Assembly (NCBI GenBank): GCA_019915135.1
Contig: JAHLMK010000005.1
Coordinates: 248,001 to 312,000 of the forward strand
Direction: 5' to 3'
Length of the DNA stretch: 64,000 nt
Source of the DNA: Strobilurus pachycystidiatus
Taxonomy: Eukaryota > Basidiomycota > Agaricomycetes > Agaricales > Physalacriaceae
Below are positions 35,073-46,277 of the stretch, piece by piece. Both the position numbers and the translations under genes were made by a program. The notes under the pieces were generated by a model. That model was given only the letters and a program-made list of their open reading frames with translations, ran no database searches and was not told the DNA's origin. Every line of letters starts with the position of its first letter. The first letter of the stretch is position 1.

Positions 35073-37597
35073 TCAGTGCTTTCCAAATCGCGGCCTGAAC
35101 TTGTTCAGCAAATAATTGATGCTGAAATGGCTCTGCTTGTTCTTCGTGCCAGTAGCAACCTCTAGCTTTCCGGCCGGTGTCTCGACAGTCGTACCGTTGA
35201 GGGAGGCTGTAATCGGAGCTAGAAAGACCTTTGAGCAAGCCCTCGAGTCAGTTCACGAAAGCACGCACCATACCACCATAGAGTGGTTACACCCACAGGA
35301 AACGTATACGTCGCCTGCATGCCACGGAACTCGATAGTCGTTTGAACTGGAGTTGGGCTCCACGATCCATTCGGTGTGTCATCCCCTGCGATACGATCGT
35401 CAGCGGACAGGATAGGACTATGTATGATCTTTCTTACAGTTCAGCACAGTCAACGAATACCGCAGCCAGTCGGCAGAGTTTGTCCGCGCCGTCACAAACG
35501 CGCCGACTCGAAGTGCCCAGTTTAGCGTGCCTCCAACCGAAACACTGACACGCTGGCCAAATGGTCCTCCGACGTCCTTCGGTATGATGGCTTTGGAGAC
35601 CTGAGCCATGGAGTAGACTACAAGATGTTCACAAGCTGCTGGTATTCGCAAAGAGGACCGAACACTCACACTCTTGGTTGACGCTGTAAGTACCGTCATT
35701 GTTGATCTGAACGATTCCACGACAACCAGATCCTCCACAGCTGTTTGTGGTCGGTAGCTTAGGATTTCCATTCCCATCCAGAGCGATGTTCCACATCAAA
35801 CCGGACATAGAGTTCTTTTGTACGGAGCCTGTAATCCGTCACAAAGGCAAATCGAGAGACGATGGACCACAACATACCAATGAATCTAAAAATGTGTCAA
35901 TCGTGAGAAGTTGGTGACTCGGACAAACCCACTTACATGTTATCTAGATACCACTAGTCGCGCCAAACGCGGCGTGAGTAGAGCAGATGATGTGACACTG
36001 AGCACCTGCCTTGATATCGGACCACCAGTCACTACCTAAGCGCCTGATCAGTATACGCAGCTGACAATGAAATGGAGAGCACATACCAATAGTCCCAGAA
36101 CATTCTTGAGAGCGTCGGGTCAGCTTCTTCGGAAAGTGAGCTAGGGAAGAAACGCACCAGTAAAGTAGATCTGCACCGATAGGTTAGCCTGCCGATCGAG
36201 CCCCTGCATCAATGCGACTCACCTCTTTGTTAGGGTACGCTGCATTGAACGTATCTTGTGCTGTGTAGCTTCCCTGCGCGCTTGTCAGCATTCCCCTACC
36301 CGTCATTCCTTCTAGACGTACAGCATAGCAATGAAACGCCACCCCGGCGAACGCATTCGGTGCAGCCTGCATCAACTGGATCGCATATGTGCCGGCGCCG
36401 TCCCAATTGTGGTCATAGCCAATGAGTCTGACGGAAGAAAAGCCGTTGCTGTTCATCAGACTCCTCAGAGCAATGCCAATTTGCCCTTCAGTCGCAGGTG
36501 TCAGGGTGGAGGTGGGATACGTGGGGTTGGAGTTTTGTGGCTCATTCTGGATGGATATGGCGTAGAGCGGGAGTCCCTTGTTCTGGAAACCCTGAAGGCA
36601 CTTGAGTAGATATGTGGCGTCTGGGAAGAGGTCGATCAGGTGAGCCGTACTAAAGTACTAAGGCGTGAAACGGGACTACACAACGTACATGTTGTGAGTA
36701 AAGATGATTGGAGTGAGCCGCCGTTCATGGTTCCAGATGACTTCATCCACCCGGGCTGCAATAGATTACGATTGAGTAGGCGAGTGAAACGACTGCGACG
36801 GTTGACGTACTGGTGACCATGGAAGAACGTGAATCTTGATACCTGTAGCAACCCGAGTTCGCCAAGTCAATGAAGTGAGCATCGAGTGACTCACGGTTAT
36901 TGACAGAGTATATGTCTTGAAGCACAGAAAATAGATAAGACGGGGCTGCGCTGATCTTGAAGCTGCTGAACGAGTTGTCTCCACTGGTGTCGTCGAAGCT
37001 ATAAACTGACCCTCAAGATGAGACAGTCCCCCAGTCTACAGGTGATTGAACTCACGCCCAGCCGAGAAATCTGACGCGCCCAGAGGAACGCGAATGTAGT
37101 TCAGTCCGGCCGCGTTGGCACCATCGGTGGGATCAAAGAGATAGTTCAACAGCTGCCAATAGTTGGCCGAGTTCGTGGCCTGCGATAATTGTGAGGGTCA
37201 ATTGTCGTTTGGGAAGACTGATTCTCTACTCGCCTTTAGGTTGCTGAAGAGCAACGCCGACGAGTCAGCTTAAAAGTGGCGCAATGTGAATCACGAAGGT
37301 AGAACCATTACTACAGATGCAACTCACTAAGTGACCCGCCAAAGCCGGCTATTGTCTGGTAGACTGTACCGTCGTTAACGACAATGTCTGCGCTGCCAAT
37401 AACGCTAGGCGAGACAAAATTGATAGGTGTAGAAGGTGCTAGAGATGTGAAAAGTTTCGACCGGTCCCACGTCGTTTGCCACTGAAAGGCGCGTCAGCTG
37501 ACAGACATTAAGCGGCGTCGTTAGTACGGACAATATCCCAAATCTGCTGAGAGGTGACCGCAGAAGAAAGAAGCAAAGGGACAACGAAGAGACGCAT
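35073..37597 (-). CDS. GH30 glycoside hydrolase, probable endo-beta-1,6-glucanase, secreted
   Basis: The gene is broken by many small introns. The start is the ATG at 37597 with a signal peptide (MRLFVVPLLLSSAVTSQQ). Conserved GH30 blocks follow in order: DGTVYQTIAGFGGSL, YIRVPLGASDFS, KIHVLPWSPPGWMKSSGTMN, LYAISIQNEPQNSNP with the acid/base Glu, VAFHCYAG, IYFTECSG with the nucleophile Glu, and SGLMWNIALDGNG. The C-terminal beta-domain includes ALRVGAFVTARTNSADW and ends near FRPRFGKH. The SPPGWMK block and overall order fit fungal beta-1,6-glucanases, which degrade cell-wall glucan; glucosylceramidases of the same family are the alternative. The final exon frame and the stop at 35073 are less certain than the core. 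Confidence 0.88.
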
Positions 37598-37710
37598 GTC
37601 AGATAAGTTGGAAAGAAGGACGGCAAAGTTTAAGATTGCCAAAATCGGCGATCGTCATGCAAGTCGTCAGGAGAGGGCGCGTGAAACGAATGGCATTGAG
37701 GCTGCTCAGT

Positions 37711-37717
37711 CTTTATA
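37711..37717 (-). promoter_or_regulatory. TATA box of the GH30 gene
   Basis: The minus strand reads TATAAAG about 115 bp upstream of the GH30 ATG at 37597. Position and sequence fit a regulated secreted-enzyme gene. Confidence 0.5.
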
Positions 37718-37719
37718 TC

Positions 37720-40004
37720 AGAATGGCTGATTCCCATGGCTGCTGGAAGACCTCCATGACGCTTGTGGGGTTGAAAGGACCGCCGACTGCCCGGATATCA
37801 TATGCATGCAGACACTACATATGGCAGGGCAAGCTCACGAGACAATATGAGCTTGCTTCTGTATGACGCAGTTCGCAGTAAAATTGGACCAGATAAGTAG
37901 TAAGCTTCAGGAAGAAATCCGGGGAAAGCAGCGTTTACGTCGCTGTTGCGGTCGATTGAGAAGCTGCATCGATACGTAGCGACCAAAGAAAATCATGTGC
38001 TGTCCAAGAATAAGCCTGATGACCACATGAACAGGACATGAACAAGAGAGAGAGCCAGTAGAAGCTCAGAGGAAGCCAATGTGTACTGCGGAAACAGTCC
38101 GATAAATAGTGTGCTACTCGCGCTGCTCTGCCTCAGACTATCAGTGCTGGGACAGCGCAGGATGATGATCCGAAGTCCTGACGTCTGGAGACAAGTGTGC
38201 CCAGCCTTCGAGTAAACCGCAATGAATCCGGATACGAGGAGCACAAGTGGACTGGCAAATTTGTCCACTTCACCGATGTAGACTCATCAAACAGATGAAC
38301 CCAACTCATAAGCACTGGCGGACAGCTGGCATTCGGGCGTGTATTCTTGACATAATGAATGCCGCTACAGCCCAAGAGGGCGAATTGAGCATAGGTCCGC
38401 CGGATCTCCACGAAAGAGTACGTACGCGTATTAGAGTTGTGCGCCACGAGTCCGAGGCACAGCTGAATGACTCTGATCTGGTCGGCTCAATTGAAGAACT
38501 GGCATCTCTATAGTAACTGAGAAGTAGCTGCCTGCTTCCGTAGGTGGCGTCGCGGTATGTTCGGCTGGAGTTGAATATTGAGTGACGGTGCAGATTGCGT
38601 GGTGTGGAAGCCCGAAAGAGGAGATCGCGAAAGAAAATTTCCTTCACCAATTGGGAGTGGAGCCTGCTATTGTAATGCTACTGGTAGACCTCTGTTAAGA
38701 AGGAGTTGAGTGATGGGGGTTCGTCGAGTGTAAAAAGATGGGCGTTGGAGATCAATTCGGATGAGAGGCCCCTATATAACGTGGGACTTTATACGGCACG
38801 TGAGGTCCGGCTCAGCCGCTCAGGCCCATACGCTTTTCCACTGTCCACAACATCTGTGTTCTTCGAGACGATTCGCTTGGGACAGAACTCAAGGCGGAAT
38901 TGAGACTTACTAGAGCTTAGATTGCCGCCGATGGTCTTCATTCTGCCGGTTTCTGGGTCCAATCACTGTGGTCAAACCTGTCGCACGTCCTCCGGGTCCA
39001 GAGCGAACACGCGACTCGCAAGCGCCTATCTTCTTCGCTCGGCCACGATTCGAACAACGCCTTGAAAAATACCTGGCCATATCCTTTGATAGCCTTTCTT
39101 ACATGGGCGGCCAACGCAATGCGGACTCGAATGCGCAGTTTGAATTATTTTTCACCGCAATAGTTAGCGCCTTCTACTACCAGTGATCCAGTGAGCTCAA
39201 GATAGTACTCCCGACGCCGTGGATCTGTTTCTTTGAGCCTAACGAATAGTAATGTCCGATTTCTTGCACGTACACTTCACAACTCGACGCTCCCCGACGC
39301 GACCGCGCTACGTGCTCCCCCTGTCCGAGATCCCCAGTATTTGGTCGGATCCGGGCAGCGCACGATGCGTAGGACCTCCAGTGACTGCCTGAATGCCGCT
39401 TGCCACCAGTCCGGCGCGTTATGATAGTCGCGTGTCTTTCCTGGGATCGCTGGAGGTACGACATGTTCCATGAGGATCCGAGTCAGTGTTACATAACCCC
39501 AGAAAAAGCGACGCACTCCAAAACGCTGGGCCACTGTCTAGCATCAGTTTTCTGTCCACCAAACTGCAACATAACGACCTATGACACTACTTCTGGCACC
39601 TGTCTGAAACCAAAGTTCAAACGCAAGACTAAACACTGCTCTTAGTCTCTCTACGACGACATCCGGGTTCAAGCCGCACCTCTAGCCTTCATGGCTTTGC
39701 ATCTCTCACGGCACCTATAGGTACTGAGTAGGGACGTCTGTTGGTCCTTGACTGTGTCCTTTCTGAACTCTTCTACGAATCAGTCTGCTAATTGCTGATC
39801 AGAGATGTCATGATGATTTCCGACTAGTCTGCCTTGATTTTGCCTGACAGGTCGAAGTTTTACTCTCCGATGACAACTTGGCCGGTCCCGCTTCCGGGTT
39901 TAATCTTAGCGGATGTTCTGTCGAGCTCGTATCCGTGTATCGCCATGACCATTGCAAGGTAAATGTTGAGGCTCGATATTGTCCGATAATCGTGGCCCCC
40001 CGCT
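37720..40004. other. About 2.3 kb without a recognisable gene
   Basis: Both strands carry only short open frames. Two overlapping minus-strand frames (about 38513-37993) contain hydrophobic stretches such as LLLALSLVHVLFMW, but no start, splice pattern or family can be defended. A plus-strand frame near 38968-39186 shows no known motif. No inverted repeats or tRNA boxes were found. It may be an eroded gene or long regulatory DNA between the GH30 and prenyltransferase genes. Confidence 0.5.
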
Positions 40005-40008
40005 CACG

Positions 40009-40016
40009 TATAAAAG
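40009..40016 (+). promoter_or_regulatory. TATA box of the UbiA prenyltransferase gene
   Basis: TATAAAAG lies about 90 bp upstream of the ATG at 40105, followed by a pyrimidine-rich leader. Confidence 0.6.
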
Positions 40017-40104
40017 TCGGGGTGGTAAACCATGATCTGCATTCACTTCCTTACTTTCTACATACGCTACAACTCCTTGCCCTAATCATTCTAGATCTTT
40101 CGCC

Positions 40105-41567
40105 ATGAAGCTCCTCCTCAAGTCGACCAAAGAGCTCCAATATGTTCTTCCCGTCGCCCTTGAGAAAAAGCTCTGCGTGGTGTCCACACCGACGTCCTCA
40201 CCCAAATTTCCACTCGTTATCGCTCCGAAGTCCTGGCATCCTTACATGGAACTTATCAGGTTGGAGAAGGTGCGGAGGACCATTTGTTCCGTATCTCCGT
40301 CGACCGCTCACTATTGCTCAGCCGACTGGCACTAAACTGATGTTCTGGCCCTTCGGTATGAAGTCACTGTCCACACAATACTTTGCGCTCAACAACGATA
40401 CGATGTAGCTTGGGGATTGACCATGGCTGTTCACTCTTCCAACCCAACTATGCCGCTCTCACGCTACGCCTTGAGCTTGGTACACTGCCTGATTTCCGCC
40501 TTCATCATGCGCAGCTCGGCGTGTACCATCAACGATATATTCGACAGGAAGATGGATGCTGCTGTTGGTTCGTATTCCTCAGCGTCCGTAGACAAGATGC
40601 TGACACGAGACTCAGAACGTTGCAGAAACCGCCCGCTTGCCAGTGGTCGTGTTTCGATCGTGGCGGCATGGATCTATCTCTCCATTCAGTATCTCGCTGG
40701 ATCAATCTACTTCTATTGTACTCTCGAGAATTTCGCGTACGCACCATTGTCATCGAGCGAGACTATCCTAACATGGTAAACAGTCTTACGGTCGCTCTGT
40801 TTCAACTACTCCCACTGTTAGGATCCTTCCTTTGATTAAACTCTTCTGCTAACTTAACTCTATCTTTAGGTTCGCGATTTATCCTCTGCTAAAACGCGTC
40901 ACCTATTGGCCACAGGCTTGGTTGGGCCTCGCGATGAACTTCGGCTTCATAACTGCATGGGTGTCTACAACCGGCGAGATGGATCTCCGTGTTCTGGGCC
41001 TTGCCATGGTCGGCTGTTGGTGGTCAGTGAATCTGTCAAGACACGCTTCCGACTCACACTGACAAGTAAACTGCACAGCTGGACGATGATTTACGGTACA
41101 TGAAGATTTCGCGTCTCTCGCTTTCCCGCGATCTTATCAGCGTTAACCTAGATACCATCTACGCTTGTCAAGATATAGTCGATGATCTCAAGACTGGCGT
41201 TCATTCCACTGCTATTCTCTTCGGGACCTGGATCCGTCCCCTCCTCATCGGCTGCGCTTGCATCTTTGTTGCCACCCTCCTCGCAATCGGGTGCCTCAAT
41301 CAACAGGGACCGGCATACTTTGTGGTCTCGGTAGGCGGCACCGCCCTACACCTCATTTGGCAGTTCGCTACAGTCAGGCTTGACGTCCCGGAGAGCTGCT
41401 GGGGTATGTTTCTTACTGCAAATCAACAGAGAGCTTACGGTCTTCCGTCGTCAGAAAACTTCAATCGCAATGGCGAGTTGGGTTGGATCGTATGGGGTGG
41501 CCTTATGCTCGATTACTGTGGCGCCTGCGGCGCACTCAATCACGTTATAACAGATATGATCTCTTAA
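40105..41567 (+). CDS. UbiA-family prenyltransferase (about 337 aa)
   Basis: Eight exons: 40105-40269, 40322-40355, 40409-40567, 40616-40736, 40870-41022, 41079-41095 (17 nt), 41152-41403 and 41455-41567, with exact phases. The two Asp-rich motifs of the superfamily are present: NDIFDRKMDAAVERCRNRPL and DTIYACQDIVDDLKTGVHST. They lie between hydrophobic helices such as FAIYPLLKRVTYWPQAWLGL. The lead KPTGTKLMFWPFAWGL is typical of fungal 4-hydroxybenzoate prenyltransferase-like enzymes. These attach a prenyl chain to an aromatic acceptor in a membrane. COQ2 (mitochondrial ubiquinone synthesis) is possible, but the N-terminus is short for a targeting peptide, so a specialised-metabolite paralogue is equally likely. 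No other biosynthetic genes adjoin it. Confidence 0.88.
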
Positions 41568-41813
41568 TAGTGCTTTTATACTAAGTTCGATGCCTAACCT
41601 TCATTCGTTTGTCTATTCACATTAATACTTAACGTCCATAGTACGAAGCAACGCTTCGCTTGTAATGCAACCCTCGTTTCGACGCGCCATGACGGCTTTA
41701 TCTCCGGTTCATTTTGAACTTTGGGTATTATGAAACTCTCTGCCCGACATGACCTTAGGACGCCCCATTGAATTCCAATCCTCTAGTAAATTGACCATCG
41801 TACATTACAGGTA

Positions 41814-44477
41814 TTAGAAAAGTCCCAAAAGATCATCCTGCGGCTGACTCTGCTGCTGAGGCCGAGGCTGCTGTTGCGGAGTTGAAGGAGCCATCATGGT
41901 AGAAGACACCCCGAAACTGTCACCCCCACCCAAAGAAAGACCACCCATTCCAAATGCAGACTGTGGTGTCGCAGCCATGGGAGCAGATCCAGTGCCGAAG
42001 ATGGACACGAGATCGTCGAGTGGATTGCTGGAGGTTCCCGAGAGGAGATTCGCCGCCGCCGGTGTTTGTGAGAGTACTTGTGTCGCGGCCAGGCCTGACG
42101 GCTGACCCTCTGATGCAGGCACATCGTCGAAGTCGCTGTGAAGCGTTTAGTGCCAATCAGCGTCACGCGCGAGGCAACTCACAGAAGGTTTTCCGCTTGC
42201 TGACCGGCAGCCACGGTCTGCAGAGCTTTTTGAGCCGAGAACTGGTCTTCTGACGCACTAAGAAAGATGGAATTGTGAGTGGACAGGTAGAGCATGCACG
42301 AAGCAAGTACTCACTCTAGACCCTTTCGCTGCATAGCATCAGCTCCGATACGCCCCCGACCCACGAACGTCTCTTCTGGCTTGTGATAGACACTTGCCAG
42401 ACTTGATATCTCACCGAGCAGCTGCTCAAGCAGCGCACTCGACACGGTTGTACGCGGTATCGAGATCGGAGGCCGAGGAGTAAGAACAACAGACTAATGA
42501 ATGCATCATTGGATGAGAGGGAGCCTTGACGGACGAAGAAGGATCTACCTTGGCAGAGCCTGGATCTGAAGAGAGCAACCTCCAGTAAATATATGCACGA
42601 TCGCGAACATCCGGAGAATCGCAATCTTTAGTGGCGGTTTCGAGAACGCGCTGAACGATACCGTGTGCCGAATCAGGCTTTCTTAAGTATAGCTTGACCA
42701 CGGCAGTCAGTGTCTGTAATTGGACCTAGAAGATAAATTTAGAACGTGTGTGCTAAAAGGAATAATGCCACGTACAGGATATGATTCCTCCGTGAAAGTG
42801 TCGACAAATATGCCCAACAGTTCATCCGCATTGTCGATCTTGCTGGCATATTCCCCAATGATCCAGATAAGGGAGGCTTTGGCTTCCGGCTCGTCGAGTT
42901 CATCGAGATTGGCACATAAGGTAGGAATGATACCCTCATACGTCGAAGGGTACTTTCTAAAGATATCCTGCTCTCAATTTTAGCAGGAAGCTTCGTCGGT
43001 AATGAAGGCACAGTACCTTCATGACGACCACGGCCTCCTGAACGACATAGCTGACACGTGTGCCGATGAGGTCCAATAGCACATTCACACATCGTTCTGC
43101 TGCTGCATCGATCTTGACCGCCGTTTGGCCGATAGCCTTTATACTTTTGCGAACGAAATCGACGTCAACTTCGGACGCATACCTATACACCCAGTGAGAC
43201 CAGTGAGAATGTATATACAATTGGGACACAAACACTTACTCCTTCAGCTCACTCAACAATGCATCGACATTGCTTTCGCCCGCTAGTCTGACCATGATGT
43301 CCAACTTTTCGACCTTGACATACAATGGGTCGTTGTATTTGCAGAAAAACACACGCATCTCGTTTTGGAGAATGTCGGGGCGCTTCTGAAGGAGAAGATT
43401 GATGTTGCGCAACGAGACCCATTGCACTTCGGGTGGTGAGGACAGGAGGGTTACTAATGGTGGAGCCATCTTTCGAATGAGTTGCTTGACAAGCTCTTCT
43501 CTCCGTACACCCCGCATGTGAATCATAATGACCTTGTACGTGTCAGAAAAGGCGGAAGGGTGGAGGAGGGGCGTCCCACCTTGACGGCGGCCAACACGAC
43601 TGATCCATTCGCATGTTGAAACTGTGGAACGACGCGCTCGCAGATGTGCTCGCTCTCCTTGTCATCCTGTGCATTATACCGTGCCAGCGCGTTCAGGATT
43701 GCGACCCGACCCCATTCCGAGCATTCGTTGAGCGCGATTAAGAGTTTGCTAAGGATGGACGCGGAGATGACGAAGATGCCGGGGTCTGACGATGAAGTGG
43801 AGGGCTGTGCTGTGGCCGCAATGTGGATGTCCGTCAATGCGGCGACGGTGTTGGCCACGACCTAGGCCGATCTCAGCTTCTCTGCCAGTAGCATCAGGAC
43901 ATGGAAGCGCACCATTGGATTGCTGTCCGAGATCATTTCATGCAGCTGCTCGAGGAAGCCGTTGTCGATGACGAGCTCGGGCTTGAGGTCGTATAATTTG
44001 GCGACGCACAGAGCCGCCGTCTTGCGGACGTATGGATTCTCATCGCGCAGGCACTTTTGCAGCGGGTCGCAGAGGTAATCGATGATCTTCTCGGCGCGGA
44101 GGACGCCCATCGTGCGAATGGCCAGAGCGCGGACGAGCGGGTTGGGATCATCGGTGTCCTTGACGAAGGTGTTGACGGCGAGAATGACGAGTTCCGGCTG
44201 AGTCTTGGCGTAGTTCATGAGGTAGAGGTACACGAGCTTCTTCTGCTCGAGGTCGTCGGTCTGCATATTCTTGAGGACGTCGGGAAACAGGCCGCTAACA
44301 TCTTTCGACCCGGTGAGCACAGCGTTCAGAACGGAGAGGGCGATGCGCGACACCTTTGCCCACCGTCATCGACGCTATCGTCCGTTTGATGGCATCCTTG
44401 CGCTTTTCGCGGTATTCGCTGTTCAAGTCGACGCTGAGCTCGTAGTTCTCGCCCTTGCGGGGCCCGCGGACGCTCAT
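41814..44477 (-). CDS. APL2: AP-1 adaptor complex beta subunit (beta-adaptin)
   Basis: Ten exons: 44477-44354, 44301-43913, 43861-43580, 43532-43240, 43182-43017, 42967-42776, 42725-42549, 42493-42315, 42257-42183 and 42135-41814, giving about 732 aa. The N-terminus [19 protein letters not shown] and the HEAT-repeat trunk ([56 protein letters not shown]) are classic. The hinge is Gly/Pro/Gln-rich and the protein stops at [10 protein letters not shown]. The C-terminal appendage of animal beta-adaptins is absent, as in other fungi. It works with gamma, mu and sigma subunits in clathrin-coated vesicle formation at the trans-Golgi and endosomes. AP-2 beta is the alternative. Confidence 0.93.
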
Positions 44478-44711
44478 GAGGATGGATGCAGGTGGTCAAC
44501 TAGAAAGGAAAGTATACTGCCACGTGCTGATCTGAGTCCATGATTTGCGACGCGATCACTTCTCAATCGTTCCTCTTCGTCTGTCATCTGTCTGTCTGTA
44601 CGATCCGCCATCCTCTCTCTGCTGTTGTCTGGGCTATCTCTGTACACTGCAGGCCCTCTGACAAGAGTAAGGCTGACGTCGACTTTCGTCCCATCGCTCC
44701 TATCCGACTCC
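44478..44711. promoter_or_regulatory. Upstream region of the AP-1 beta gene
   Basis: This 234-bp stretch between the beta-adaptin ATG and the second inverted-repeat element must hold much of its promoter. No TATA box was recognised. Confidence 0.45.
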
Positions 44712-44960
44712 TACACTGACGGCGGAAACTGATGCCACCCCCCAAATCAGGAAATATCGCGATCGGGCCCGCCTCAAGTAGGATCACCCACAATTCATGT
44801 TCCCTATTCAATTCTAGATTATACTGCAGAGAGCTCAAAAAAAGAACGAAGCGAAACACTGCTTTTTTGAGCGAGTGGTAGAAAATAACAGAATCCGAAT
44901 CAGCGCGAGAGCGGTGGTTTCCCCATTTGGGGGGTGGCATCAGTTTCCGCCGTCAGTGTA
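44712..44960. mobile_element. MITE-like element with perfect 36-bp terminal inverted repeats
   Basis: The arm 44712-44747 starts TACACTGACGGCGG. The arm 44925-44960 is its exact reverse complement over 36 bp, including the outer TA, which can serve as the target-site duplication. The whole element is 249 bp and has no gene. A second nested inverted repeat inside (GCTCAAAAAAAG with CTTTTTTGAGC, near 44827-44873) would extend the hairpin. It lies about 235 bp upstream of the AP-1 beta start. The sequence of the arms is unrelated to the element at 31180, so this is a different family. Absence of mismatches suggests recent insertion. Confidence 0.85.
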
Positions 44961-46277
44961 CCTTCAAAGAAGCGCCGGTAGTCGCGAATACGAAAGCACC
45001 CACGACATTCAGATCAACCCTACGTCCAGCCATAGATTGAGGCCCATGGCCCTCACATACCTCGCTACCCTTTTTTCCCGAGGAAAGCAATCGAACAAGG
45101 TCGTTACCGTTATGCTTGGGAAATTTTCGACCGACTCCCTGGATGCCCGGGTTGTGACCAGGTACTTGGCACTTCAGCTCCTTCACGAATTGTCCGGCCC
45201 ATCCACCTCTCCAAATGGGTCCACGAATAATTCTGATGGAAATTGTGGTGTCGCGAAACTCTGACCCACTTGGCCAAAAAGGTCAAGACAAACTTGAAGA
45301 CCTCGAGGACACCGAACCGGAACCAGTCAATGGCGTCGAGAGCACAATGTTTGTAGTCCATCAGTCATCTTTGGCTTGCATGGACAACGACTCCCATAGT
45401 GCTCATGCAGACGCCGGTGGCAAGACAAAATATGAAGTTAAACCTTTCGTCAACTTGACCAGGAAAGCTATCCAAAGTTGTTCAGTACACGCACTAGTCA
45501 CTCGTTGGGCTGTTTGTGGAAATTGAAAGCCCGACTTGGCAAAGGAAGCTCGGAAGCTCCTCACCTCTACTCCCACCATCTTGAATCCCCTGTGAGGAGC
45601 AACACATTGCGAAGCTGGACTGTCCGCATCTCTGGCTCACCAGGGACAGGATGTTCGGTATGGTCCATCGTTCCTCAGTCAGGTCAAGGACCTAGTGAGT
45701 GAATTGAGCTTATGTGCTTAAAGACATTCTGAACATCCCAGTAGTATGAAGGGAAACGGGGATCCATATACCCATTGGGGCGCCAATCAATGCTGTCCGG
45801 CTTGTGACACTCTGGCCGAAGTCATCGCGCAGGTGCCGTCCATACACCAAAGTTTGACCTGCCCGGGAAGCACGCTCGATGGCACCCCTGGGTTCCTCCC
45901 CACTGGTTATCTCTGGTGATCATGTCTGAGTTGGAGAAAAGGTTTCTGCGCGTTGTGGCTGCAATGATCCTGGAGGCGCAGCCTAAGTAGTAGCAGGGCT
46001 TCATCGCCTGCCAGTGATATTTGGAAGGGTTGCCCCCTGAGACGTGAAGTACTATAATATCGAAGACTAGGACTCGCCGGGAGCCTGACTCTGATTGATA
46101 CATATCGATACATGTCTGGGACCTATACTGTAGATACGTAAGAGAATATCATAACTCAAGCGTTGTCGTTCGGCAGCTGCCGCGTGCTTTCACAGCTTCA
46201 TCCTCATTCCTTAGACCAAACTCTGCCTCGTGTTGCTCCGCGTTGCCCAGCCCGCTGCTTGGTTTCTTTCCGCTTTC
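44961..46277. other. About 1.3 kb without a recognisable gene
   Basis: Only short frames with no conserved features occur on either strand. The last 100 bp should hold the promoter and leader of the PARP/E2 gene. No repeats beyond the element to the left were found. Confidence 0.5.

Noticed and set aside
39041..39058. Possible tRNA B-box (GATTCGAAC) on the minus strand
   Set aside because: No matching A-box or cloverleaf could be drawn around it.
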